64,000 bases of DNA from Tyto alba (taxonomy: Eukaryota; Chordata; Aves; Strigiformes; Tytonidae), in NCBI RefSeq assembly GCF_018691265.1, contig NW_024881322.1, positions 11,893,989-11,957,988 on the forward strand, read 5' to 3'. Below are positions 26,601 to 36,390 of the stretch, one piece after another. Below the pieces are notes generated by a model. It was not told the origin of the DNA. It searched no databases and saw only the letters and a program-made list of their open reading frames with translations. The stretch's first letter is position 1. The number at the start of each line of letters is the position of its first letter. The position numbers were made by a program, and so were the translations under genes.

Positions 26601-27539
26601 CAGCAAAAAGAGAAGACATATACTGAAAACAAGGCTGAATTATTTATCAAGTAAGGAATAAAACCCAACATTTGGTCCTTGTCAACAAAGACGACTAGTT
26701 TAGAACAAAAATCCATACATTTCCCTTCTCCTATGTTTGACAGAGCAAATGTCCTGGTTATATTGTAAATATTGCCATATGTAGAAAGCATCAAGTCTTT
26801 CAGGTTTTCACTGGCAAGAACAGTATTTATTTAGTATTACTTATGCAGTAATAGGTATCATAAGAACAAAATGTTTTAAAGGAAAATCCTGACAAAATGA
26901 AATTAAAGCTTCATTCAGTTCCCCTGATATGCAGATTTTTGTTATCAAACACAATATCCACCAGCTTGCTGCACATCTCTCCTACTCAGCGGAAACACCT
27001 AATTGTTGTCTGTGCAATTTCCTTTTGCCACGCTACTGAAACTGCCCATTGCTATAGTGGCAGGAAAGCTAGCAGATCAGCTCTACTACCCAGAGCAGTT
27101 CACAAGCACGCTGAAGTAACAAATGGCATCCTATAAAGCTCTCTAGTTAAACACAGTAGAAAAATGGAGGAGGAAGAAGGAAAGGGAAAACAATCTTCCT
27201 TTACAATAAATTTCAGATAATCTCACATCTTACATTATAGAGTGCTCTCTAATGGTCAGAGAATTGCTGCTAGCTGGCGCTTCCTCCAGAAATGTACAAT
27301 TAATGCATTAGACAGGCAGAATCATTTAACACCATGCAAGTAGCAAAATGTAACCGTATCTAGGCAACAAAAGGAGTGTTAGACAGGCGAACAGATATGC
27401 ATTGCCAACAGAACTGAAATAAGTGATATTGAAGACACAACAGCTGATGGCACAGAACCGGTGTTAAAATAGAACCCAAGGCAAAGCTTTCTGTATAATC
27501 AATAAAATTCCGACACATCAAAGTGAACCTCGAAAGGCA

Positions 27540-28700
27540 ATGCCATCTCAAACAAAGCTCATCTACCACAGAGACAGACTGGCCCAGTCTTTTATTTCAA
27601 CCCCCATACACTCTCTGCCCTCCAGGTTCTCACTCCTATGCTCCAGCTGCTCCCCATGCTTGTCTCAGGCTTTGACTCTGTGCACTTTAAATTCCCAACC
27701 ACCCTGGTTTGTTCTGGTCACTAACCTCTTTTTAGCTTGGACACCTTCTACCAGAGCCCAGGGCACTGTCTCCAGTAGGCTTATAGCTTCCTCCTCCATG
27801 TCAGATACCTACTGGATCTTTTGCACTGGTCTTTCCTCAGGATCTTTTCTCTTCCAGCACTGTGACAAACTGATGGATCAAAAGCAACTAACACCTCATT
27901 TGAAAGCCTTTTGTTCTTGCTGCATTGGTCATCTTCAACAATTAAGGCTCACCTTCAGAGAATAAGATCAAACACACCTGGGAACATCTCTATCTTTCCA
28001 AAGCGCCTTCCACTGACCTAGGGCTGCCTATAAAGGCCATATTGCTTTTAAAGTTTCCCCAGGGTAAGTGCCATCCAGCACAATCAAACCTGCCAGGCAG
28101 AAGCAGCTGGCTACACTGCCCACTTTGCTCCTTAGTTTTCTTCCAGAAGAGCCATCGTTCTTGTTTAGCCAGCACTGGTATTCATACCAGATCATTCACA
28201 TTTTATTGGAGGGCATCGGTCTGGCTCTGCAAGGCCCTGTTCTCACTGGGTGACGGATCAACGTCATCTGTGAACTTCAGAGCTGATGTCCATAGCTGCA
28301 CAACCCTATCTCGAGGCCTTTGGCCGTTCCAACTCAACTGCCTCTTAGCGTGAAGCAGAAGGTGCTTGAAGGTTGCCTTGCCTGTTGTCTCAAGCACACT
28401 AGCTCCTTCCCAGTTGACTAAATAGCTCACATCACCCTTTCCTGTGTGCCTTTCAGAAGTGCGGTCACCTACTACCAACAGCATATTTGGAAATCACCAG
28501 TCAAGCCTCTTCAGCTGTGTTGCTTAATTACTGCAAGCAGCCAAGGCATTAAGGCCCAACAGGTTAGCCTGACCCACTAGCTGAACTGCTCATCCTTTAA
28601 TGCAAGACTTAACCTTGTCTCCTATAAAGTCATCAAAGAGACAGCAATCCTCTGAACTGGCCCCATATATTCAGCATATTTTCAGATACTGCTGTCTTAC
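27540..28700. other. GC-richer patch with overlapping open frames, unclassified
   Basis: About 1.1 kb of higher G+C than the surrounding intron. Several frames of 60-140 codons are open on both strands (plus 27540-27965 and 28042-28353, minus 28203-28484). No protein family is recognised. On the minus strand AATAAAAGACTGGGCCAGTC near 27590 resembles the end of an LTR or retroposed transcript. It is most likely a decayed mobile element; no termini could be fixed. Confidence 0.35.
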
Positions 28701-29811
28701 TTGCACTGTTATTTAAGTGTGCTGTGACACAGATTTATTTAAGCATTTAATTCATTGTAAATTCTGATACAAACCAAAGAGGTGCAGAACAAACTCAAAG
28801 TTGCATAAATTTTTCGGTACCGCGTCAGCACTTCAGACTAACTTGAGTGGGATAGTTCCTACTTTAATATGTTAATATTATAAGGGGGAAATCCAATGAT
28901 TTGCAAAATTAGCGACTGACCTAATTACTTGCAAGCCTAAAATTCAGTTGAAAGATAGCATTTTATCACTACTTGCTATCATGTAACTGACATTTGATAA
29001 AACCAGAAAACATTAGGTTCAACCCAATATCTAACCAAAAGAAACACGCATTACACTAGTATTTGCAGAAAAGGTTTGCAAGTTCTGCTTCTCTCATGTT
29101 ACTCTGAGATAAGAGCTACACGGAAGACTAACCCTCCATTCAGGTTATGATCCACCTAGTTCACACTGGGTCTTTTAAAGCATCCTGTTCTAACCACTAC
29201 CAGAGAGGGGCAAAACAAATCTGAACCACATGGAAAAATAAAGTACCTCTTACCTAACTCTTCATGACTAGAGACTGGTTCAGCTCAGGGGGAAAAAGAA
29301 AAATAAATAAAAAAAAAAATAGATTCAACAACTACTGTTTAAACACTAAGAAATTTGGAAAAAGTTGTTAATTATAATCCCTGTATATTCTGTAAATATA
29401 CATATAGAGACAGCTGAAAAAACAAGTTTGACAAACTTTTATGCTCATCATCTGTTAGTCATATACTGACTGGTAAATCTTTTCAGTTTGTTTTCTTTCT
29501 TTAAAAAAATATAATTTTAATGACTGAACATTTCCTTCTTCAGATATTTATCTATTATTCTTCTTTTAAGATCATGCACTTCCAAATAAAAACAGTACAT
29601 GATGAAGCATTTAGATATTATTCCTAAAAAAAAAAATAAAAAACCAAAATAAAGCATTCAATTAACAGTCAAATCTACAAATCACTTTGAAGTGCCACAT
29701 GGGGAAACCCTTATCATCTACTTTATGGGCTTGGAGATCAACTGACCTGTGGCAGAAAATTAAAGTAAAATGGATGAAGCAGTTGTTGACTATAGCTCAT
29801 CACAAGGGTAG

Positions 29812-30165
29812 ATTATGCATCGTACAGATTCTGTGCTCTTTTTTTCTTGACCAGATAAATAACAAAACCCTCCCTAAAGCACCAAGCAGGGACCCATGTG
29901 CAATTTTCAAAAGCCTAAATTCAAAACACCTGAGAAAGGTACCACTCAAGTAACTTTGAGACTCTAGGCAGAAATATTGGAATAGATTCTAAGGCAGCTC
30001 CCATCACAGCATTCACAGAGACTGTGCTCAAATTACAATTTGTTCCATCACAAAAATAATCCATTTCCTTTCATGCAGTCTTCTAGAATTATGCAATATA
30101 ATACCCATTCTCAGACATTCAGAGCATGGTATGTTTCTGAAAAATCAGTTCAAGAGAAAAGTTGG
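29812..30165 (+). repeat. Unidentified ~355 bp sequence, copy 1
   Basis: It aligns along its whole length with 31989-32345 in the same orientation, roughly three-quarters identical by eye with small indels. Shared anchors are ATTATGCAT, TACAGATTCTGTG, TTTTTCTTGACCAG, TAACTTTGAGACTC, AATAATCCATTT against AGTAATCCATTT, and TCAGACATTCA. Similarity stops abruptly at both ends. There is no poly(A) tail or clear terminal inverted repeat. It is either an old local duplication or two copies of an interspersed repeat I do not recognise. Confidence 0.8.
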
Positions 30166-31905
30166 TGTCCTTTTGTTTTAATGCAGCAGTATTTGGATTG
30201 GGATAACCATTCAGCCTCTGCCATCCAAATTTAATCCACATCATAGATTCATCAGAGCCCTTACGAGTACACATTTCAAAACTCCTCCTCTGAATCATCA
30301 CTTCTGCATATAGTTGTTTTTACTGCCAGACATATGGCTAGGTTTTATTCCCAGTCTCCAATATTAGCATGCAAACTCACACACTGATGGCACGACAACG
30401 GAGACCTGAAATCCTCCCAGAATGTGCACACAGAGATTCTTCTGCAGGTCCATTTCCCCAGGAGTTTGCACCACTCTAATTTGCACTGACACAGTCCTCC
30501 CTCCAGTCACGCAATCCAGAAAAGCGATTCTTTTTCTTACTGAACTTAGCTCAAACTAAATGAAATTACAGTTTAAGCCCTGACTGCATGGTTAAAGAAG
30601 AATCCCTTCTCCTAAGCACTTGTCAAACAGAAGTTCTGAGTCCCAGTATTTTCCCCCCCAACATAACTGCTCTTCAGAAATACATTTGAGACGTAAAAGG
30701 TATAGTTCATTACAGAAATGACTCTATAGCTTCTACAAAGCCATTTCAAAGCTGTGCTTGATCTGCACTATAAACACTATGTCAGAAGCGATGTTTTTCC
30801 TAGTACTAAGAGTGTGAAATCTTTTATTACAAAGAACAAACCTCCTCTGCAAGGCAATCTCTACACAGTATGAACCAGAAAAAAAGATGACACAAAATCT
30901 GTGTTGCAGCTGCACACACCATATATGTAGTGTATAAATAATAAAAGCTTTCAGTTATAAGAGACAAAATTAGGTACCTCTTCATGATTACAAGCAGCAA
31001 TTATAACTGACATCAAAGGAAATAGCATCACAGTAGCATTTCCAAAACACCGTTCTCAAACCATTCCAAGAAAGGTAAGAGGTTGAGATTTAGAAGAGAA
31101 ACTGGATACTCACTTAATTGTTAGTATTTGACAAAATGTATGGTTCTTCAATTTCTGCAGAAATAAAATAACCTTGATATTTTTGCTTAAGAAGTAGATT
31201 ATAGACCATTTTCAGAACTACAAGCACACTCAGACATTTTGCCCCTTAATATTTAGATAACTACTACATAACATCAAGTCATGATATGGAAATGCCTTTC
31301 CTCTGTGAAGCTCTGACCTCAATTTCAACCTCTGAAGACAGACAAACTTGACATACTGGTAGAGTTTCACATTTATGCAGATTTGATGATGTCTCCTTAC
31401 TGATTTAAATTTACAGAACATACAGGTTAACCAGTTGAACAGCAGTCAAATTCAATTAAAGTAGAGTTTACTATTTCCTTTCACCTGAAGGAGATCACAG
31501 GAAAACACTGGGATAGAAAAAGAGAATATATCATGAAGTACGGCCAATATTTTACAGGTAGCAGCTTGATACCAAATTTTAAGTACTTTCCTGTGGGCTA
31601 CACAGCAGCAGCTTGTGGCTCCAAGCAGTCATAAATGCGCAAGCCCAGAAAAGGGCACATTTCCAAGTTCAGTCCTCCTCTAGCACAAGGGCAGTGGTTC
31701 CTCCAAAGCAAAGATAACAACCCAAAGGGAATCACTCAAGACGTTGGCTGTAGTTGATTGCATCAGCTGAAGTCTCCTTGTATTTTAAACAATGCAACTA
31801 TTGTTGCATTTCCATTACCTCACTGTACCCAATAGAAATTATTTTAGTCCATTTCAACTCTGACTGAAATTCATACTGTAGTTTTGCTTGGGTTTAGGTT
31901 TTTTC

Positions 31906-31933
31906 GGGGGGGGGGGGTGGGGGTGGGGTGGGG
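31906..31933 (+). repeat. G-quadruplex-forming tract
   Basis: G12-T-G5-T-G4-T-G4 with single-base loops: a textbook parallel G-quadruplex sequence, with spare G's in the first run. It is on the template strand of FBXL2 intron 1, so the transcript carries the C-rich complement. Confidence 0.9.
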
Positions 31934-31988
31934 AACAGGACACAACAACCAGGTAGGGACAGGAAGGAGGTCATTGAACTTGGCAGAA

Positions 31989-32345
31989 ATTATGCATTTT
32001 ACAGATTCTGTGGTTTCTTTTTCTTGACCAGGTAAATAACAAATCCCTCCATAGGTAGACACTCAAATGCAATTTGCAAAAGCCCAAGTTAAAAACACTC
32101 GAGAAGGGTACTTCCCTTTGACCACTCAATTAACTTTGAGACTCCACAGGCATACTGAAATAGAATCTAAGGGAGCTTCCACCACATTTCACAGGGACTA
32201 TACTCAAATTGAAATTAATCTCATTACAAAAGTAATCCATTTGGTTTCATGAAGCCTTGTAGAACCACACTATATATACAGATTTTCAGACATTCATAGC
32301 ACAGTACATTTTCTTGAAAAATTACTCCGAAAGAAATGTTTGATC
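31989..32345 (+). repeat. Unidentified ~355 bp sequence, copy 2
   Basis: Partner of 29812-30165, same orientation, about 1.8 kb further right within FBXL2 intron 1. It begins 55 bp after the G-rich tract ending at 31933. The two copies differ by substitutions and several short indels, implying an old event. No reading frame is conserved between them, so noncoding origin is likely. Confidence 0.8.
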
Positions 32346-34539
32346 TTCACAAACTACTAGTAAAAAAAAATAATCTTCAATCTCAAGAACAACCAGTTCA
32401 AACTTTGAGAGATATACAAGTAATATCACTATCCTGAAAAATAAAGATGGAATCGACAGAGAAGATACCAGTATGCTGTGAATTTTAAGCCCATCATTAT
32501 ACTCTTTTAATACCTTATGTGTATGATTTTCTGTTTTAACAATGGATAAAAACCTCCTGCATTTTTAAGAATGCAAACCTGACTTTCACCATTTAGAAGT
32601 TACTCTGTGTTTACAATCTTCCTTCTCAGCAGCTTTACAAACAATTAGAATATTAAAGTTCAAGTGGGAAAGCTGTTTTGTAAAAGCTCAGACAGCTGGA
32701 CTCCAACCCTATCAACACTCAAACCAAGTCACCCAAAATATATAGCTCAAGTATGATCAGATATTGTAACAGTTTTTATATTGTGCTAAAACATAAAGAG
32801 GAAAAAAAAAATAAGAAATCTATGGAGTATATGGATCACTTCCTAAAAAGGTTATTAGAAAGAATGCAAGTGAATGTTGTGGCTATCGTCTAAATCAGTT
32901 TGAGGACACTGTCTGAACTGTGAGGGAGAACTCTTCGGTTTCACAATTTCATCTGGTTTTGTCCTATGTAGCATATCCCATTTATGTGTATTTCTGATTC
33001 AGTAGAAGCACTACTAGAACTATTACACAAGTTGATAACAATTTATATGAAATTAGCCCAGTTATTCTGATTTCTAATTGACAAAACAGATGAAGTACTG
33101 TTAATGTGTAGCCTTCTGCTGGCATTCAGATCAATATTGTCACAGTGCCAAGATTAGTACTACTTTTCTACACTAACCTAAAAATAGTTGCCATGCTTCA
33201 GTGAAAATCTAACTTTTATTTTAAACTTCCTGTATCTGCTAGCCCCATGGTATCCCTGATTTTAACACAGATGAATAAATATTCCAGTCTATTATCAAAA
33301 TAAGCAAGCAATAAACTAATGGTCCCTCTGATCTATAGGAACACCAATATTCCCAATGGTAAAAGGTCTGGTGTTAGTTGGTCAAAATTAATTTCTTCCT
33401 CACTTTTCTTGAATTTTAAACTATGCAGCTATGAAGAATTAAGAGGGAAAGAACACCGTAAACAAGACTAACCCTACCACAGAGAACAACAATTCAAGTA
33501 TAAACATTCATTTAATAAAATACCTGAAAATTAAGAAAAGTATTACAAAAATATCACACTATTTAATCTTTTTCTTCTCAGCTGTCAAGTGCAACTAAAG
33601 AGCTGCACAATAGAAGAATTTCCGCAGCAGTAAGGCTTATTTGGTATAATTTCCAAGATTTTTACCTGTGCAATTAAAGCCACAATCCAGTGTTTCTTTG
33701 CAGATTCCATGTCTGCTGAGTTTAGACTATTAGAGGTACCTAATCAGGAATGTCAAAATGGACCACGAAGGAAAACTCCATACCTGGAGTGTGGTAAATG
33801 GAAATATTTACTTATATTGTGAAACAGTTCATAAATATTTTGTTCATTCTTTTTCAGTCTGTAATTTTTCCTAAGTTTAGAACATGAGATAAAAGTCAAT
33901 TGAATAAAATGGATTTAAGATACTGTATCTTTGCTGATAGTGGAGTAAGATGTGTGATGGAATACTAATGTGACGTAGGACATGTTATTAAGTCGCATCA
34001 TCCTCCACCAATACTACACCATCTGCAGCTCTATTCACTGATGATTACTCCTCCTTCTAGCCACAGATACATCCTAAAAACTTTGCAAACCAAACCCAAC
34101 CAGATTCTGCATTGAAGCATACTGCGATCCCACACCGTCTATCCATATCTTTATTCCACCTCACATTTTAGTTTTCAATGTTGTCTTGCTTAGCTTCAAA
34201 ACATATAAGCTAGAAATGGGAAGGAACAGAAGGGAAAGTGCAGGAGAAGAAAGAGAAGGGGCACAAACAAGCCTTCATGCAAAGAAGAGAAAAGTTACAA
34301 CACCACATGGATATGCTCCTTCCCCTTGTGAGGCTGAGCGCTCCCTCTGCAGAACTTGCTTCAGGAAGCCTACTATCATTACACACACATAAATACACAC
34401 ATAAAGTGATTTTCTGCCCCGAAACACTGTGCATTTTCCCCGTGTGCGAAAGGCTAGCAACTGTGCCTTCTTCCTGTATGAAACTATCACTGTGAAGCAA
34501 TAAGGCATCCGACATTTAAGCTGTAATTGAAAACAGGGA

Positions 34540-35400
34540 TCATACCAATACCCTTTCCAGACATGCCATGCCTGTCCCTACCCACTCCCCCTTTCCTTTC
34601 ACAAACATCACAATGCACCTCTCCCCTGCCACTCGCTACGTACACGTACCATATCACGTCCCCACAGAGAAAACCTCAACCACTCTTCCTCCTTTGCTGC
34701 ACCCTCCACACAACAGACACTCCATGATACACCATCTCTACATACAGATGCAACAAACCTCGTGCCCCACACACACACACCCCACAAATTTGTTATAAAT
34801 GCATCTGTGCATACAGACTAAACCATCACAGCGATGCATGCTTATACCTATAGGCAACTGCTGCTCTGTGCACACAAAATACCAGACTCTGTATCTGCTA
34901 CATACATACGAAAGTACAGATAATCCTTGCCACACCCATAGCATACATGCCTATAAAAATATCCACATATTATGCCACACCCAATATTCACTATATACAC
35001 ACACCACTGACACAAGCCCATACCAGACAGCAGTACACACACACAACGACATACATGCGATGCCATGCCACGTCCCTGCACGTAATGTCACAGCTCTGCT
35101 ACAACACAAATACAGGCATATCGGAAACCCAAATCGTAGCAGATACATACACACACTGACACAGAGGGATGTTATTACGCTCGTGTCCCACCCTACGTCT
35201 GCTATACACACACATCTCAGGCCACACCCTGTCTTATAGCACATGCACAAGCATACAGCCCAGTGCCCCACACTGTAACACCCCACGCCCGCTCCGGGCA
35301 CTGACACACACCTTACCTCGCTCTTTACTTTATATAGGGGGGGGTCACACACCTCTGTCACGCCCCACCTTGCACACCCATACACATAAACACACACACA
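34540..35400. repeat. CA-rich degenerate minisatellite-like tract
   Basis: Nearly 900 bp is strongly depleted in G on the plus strand and full of ACACAC and ATACAT blocks. The motif GCCACACCC and near variants recur at roughly 44-46 bp spacing (for example about 34926 and 34972, 35219 and 35264). Toward the island the C content rises and the tract merges with the CpG-rich sequence. This looks like an old variable-number tandem repeat rather than coding sequence, although it is open over long distances in several frames. Confidence 0.6.
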
Positions 35401-35908
35401 ATCATCTCTCCTGCGTTACGCAGGGGGGACAGCACACCCCCGCCACAGCGGCGCACTCCAGCCGCGGCTGCCCCAGCGTTACAGCGGGAGGCGAGACACC
35501 TGCCCCGCCTCACCCCCAGACACGCAGCCGCCTACTGGTCTTATCCAGAGAGGGACCATGCGGCCCCACCTGCTCTGGACGGACGGACAGACAGACTCTC
35601 CCCCCACCGTTACACCGGGGGACGGCACAGCCTCCCCCAGGTATCCCCGCTCCCCGGGCCGGGCCGGGCCGGGCCGCACCGCACCGCACCGCACCGCCCC
35701 ACCGAGCGCAGGCATTACGCCCGCCCCGGCCGCCACCCTCCCCTCAGGGCGAGGGGGCCAGCCCCGCCGCCCGGCCCCGCGGCCGCTCCACACAGCCCGG
35801 CCGGCACTCCTCCCTCCCCGCCGCCACCTGCCCGCCCCGCCCCGCCCCGCCCCGCCCCGCCCCGCCTCGCCTCACCGCCCCGGGGCCCCGAGCGGCCGAA
35901 CCAGCCCT

Positions 35909-35953
35909 CCCCCCCCCCCCCCCCCCCCGATGCCGCGGGGTGGCGGGGGGGGG
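35909..35953. repeat. C20 tract followed by G-rich run
   Basis: Twenty consecutive C (35909-35928), then GATGCCGCGGGG, and a run of nine G ending at 35953. On the FBXL2 transcript this is a G20 tract about 50 nt downstream of the first splice donor, in the intron. It can form G-quadruplexes, or a C/G stem with the neighbouring run. Long C homopolymers are also error-prone in assembly, so the exact length is uncertain. Confidence 0.85.
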
Positions 35954-35980
35954 ACGCGGCGGGCCGGGCCGCGGGCTCAC

Positions 35981-35983
35981 CAT
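35981..35983 (-). CDS. FBXL2: FBXL2 coding exon 1 (start codon only)
   Basis: Reading the minus strand, the context GCCATGG is followed at once by the splice donor GTGAGC (35980-35975). The exon therefore contributes the ATG alone, and exon 2 supplies Val-2 onward (ATG|GTT TTC). This agrees with the known MVFSN start of FBXL2. The match to Kozak context is strong (purine at -3, G at +4, although the +4 G in the mature mRNA comes from exon 2). The rest of exon 1 is 5' untranslated leader running right into the CpG island. The exon's upstream limit cannot be seen from sequence. Confidence 0.88.
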
Positions 35984-36029
35984 GGCAGAGGCGCGGCGGC
36001 GAGGCCGGTTGTCCCGGCGACGCGGAGCC

Positions 36030-36043
36030 CCCGCAGAGGGCGC
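36030..36043 (+). promoter_or_regulatory. CTCF-like motif, forward
   Basis: The sequence CCCGCAGAGGGCGC matches the CTCF core consensus CCASYAGRKGGCRS at 13 of 14 positions (C instead of A at position 3). It lies within the FBXL2 first exon/leader. The motif match is seen directly; binding is inference. Confidence 0.45.
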
Positions 36044-36063
36044 CAGGTGCAACGCCTGCGCGC

Positions 36064-36065
<2 letters not shown>

Positions 36066-36094
<29 letters not shown>

Positions 36095-36098
36095 TGCC
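36066..36098. repeat. (GCC)n triplet repeat in FBXL2 leader
   Basis: Nine GCC units, then GCT and GCC. On the FBXL2 strand this is a GGC repeat upstream of the start codon, probably inside the 5' untranslated leader, and in frame with the ATG it would read as alanines. GGC/CGG repeats in 5' leaders are known to be length-variable and to form G-rich RNA structure. Confidence 0.9.
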
Positions 36099-36143
36099 GG
36101 AGCCGGGGCGGGGCGGGGCCGCCGCCACCCCACGTGACCGCCA

Positions 36144-36157
36144 CCGCCCTCTGCGCG
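36144..36157 (-). promoter_or_regulatory. CTCF-like motif, reverse
   Basis: The reverse complement of the CTCF core (SYGCCMYCTRSTGG) matches at its first 11 positions and then fails at the last three (plus strand CCGCCCTCTGCGCG). It is about 100 bp from, and opposite in orientation to, the motif at 36030. It is weaker than that site and may be fortuitous in GC-rich sequence. Confidence 0.25.
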
Positions 36158-36170
36158 GTGGGGCCGTGTC

Positions 36171-36225
36171 GCCCCGCCCCTCGCGGCTGCTGGCCCCGCC
36201 CCTCGCGGCTGCTGGCCCCGCCCCC
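36171..36225 (+). repeat. 22 bp GC-box tandem repeat, 2.5 copies
   Basis: The unit GCCCCGCCCCTCGCGGCTGC plus TG occurs at 36171-36192 and is repeated exactly at 36193-36214; a partial third copy (GCCCCGCCCCC) reaches 36225. Each copy carries an Sp1/KLF-type GC box. The exact identity of the two full copies suggests recent tandem duplication. It lies between the FBXL2 leader and the divergent reading frame at 36268, where it could serve either promoter. Confidence 0.9.
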
Positions 36226-36265
36226 ATCTCAGGTGGCGCCGTGAGGGGAAGGGGGGGGGGTGTTG

Positions 36266-36275
36266 AAATGGCGGC
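36266..36275 (+). promoter_or_regulatory. YY1-type motif (AAATGGCGGC)
   Basis: The sequence GAAATGGCGGC fits the classic YY1 consensus, which typically sits just downstream of transcription starts and can overlap initiation codons. It supports a plus-strand transcription start shortly to its left, near the G10 tract at 36251-36260. Confidence 0.4.
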
Positions 36276-36343
36276 CGGTTGGTCTGTGAGGGCTGCCGGT
36301 GGCGGGAAGGAGAACCTGGCTAGTCTCCGAGCCCGTCAGCGCG
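36268..36343 (+). other. Candidate first coding exon of a divergent plus-strand transcript
   Basis: An ATG in strong context (GAAATGG) opens the frame MAAGWSVRAAGGG, KENLASLRARQR. The frame reaches the donor-like sequence GCG|GTGAGG with the exon ending at 36343 in phase 1; without splicing it stops at 36364-36366. It lies about 285 bp from the FBXL2 start codon in the opposite orientation, inside the same CpG island, as in bidirectional promoters. I do not recognise the peptide and could not identify a second exon. The ATGGCGGC core is also a YY1-type motif, so the ATG may be regulatory rather than coding. In mammals the neighbour upstream of FBXL2 is SUSD5, whose signal-peptide first exon this does not resemble. 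Confidence 0.25.
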
Positions 36344-36390
36344 GTGAGGGAGGGCTGTCGCCCTGACCCGGCTCCCTCCCGCTTCTCATC

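Larger units (their letters stand above)
20361..35980 (-). other. FBXL2: FBXL2 intron 1
   Basis: A 15.6 kb first intron. It holds a T-rich tract (21497-21542), a GC-rich CR1 (22172-23640), a GC-richer patch open in several frames (27540-28700), two related ~355 bp sequences (29812-30165 and 31989-32345), a G-quadruplex tract (31906-31933) and the CA-rich minisatellite-like zone next to the promoter. No additional coding exon was recognised. An alternative first exon inside this intron cannot be excluded by eye. Confidence 0.85.
1..36140 (-). other. FBXL2: FBXL2 gene, 5' portion (exons 1-5 and introns)
   Basis: Five minus-strand exons with GT-AG borders and compatible phases (0, 2, 0, 0) join into one reading frame of 290 nt, encoding 96 residues plus two bases of the next codon. 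The product matches the F-box/LRR family member FBXL2: N terminus MVFSNNDEA, then LPKELLLRIFSF, LCRCAQVSK, NWQRIDLFNFQTDIEG and RVVENISKRCGG. FBXL20, the closest paralogue, has DFQRDIEG where this gene has NFQTDIEG, and a different extreme N terminus, so FBXL2 is preferred. Family knowledge: FBXL2 is a substrate receptor of SCF (SKP1-CUL1-F-box) ubiquitin ligases and is membrane-anchored through a C-terminal CaaX motif. Most LRRs and that motif lie outside the window, to the left. The right boundary (transcription start) is approximate. Confidence 0.95.

Noticed and set aside
254..35983. Assignment to FBXL20 instead of FBXL2
   Set aside because: The NFQTDIE segment and the MVFSNNDEA start, with ATG alone in exon 1, fit FBXL2; FBXL20 has DFQRDIE and a different, longer N terminus.
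35169..36137. 322-codon plus-strand frame across the CA-rich tract and CpG island, and other long island frames on both strands
   Set aside because: Low-complexity Thr/His/Pro/Arg composition follows the repeat and island base content, it crosses the FBXL2 leader in antisense, and every frame is open there.
36268..36366. First exon of SUSD5, the neighbour of FBXL2 in mammals
   Set aside because: The peptide has no signal sequence or resemblance to the SUSD5 N terminus, and no sushi or link-domain exon was found to the right.
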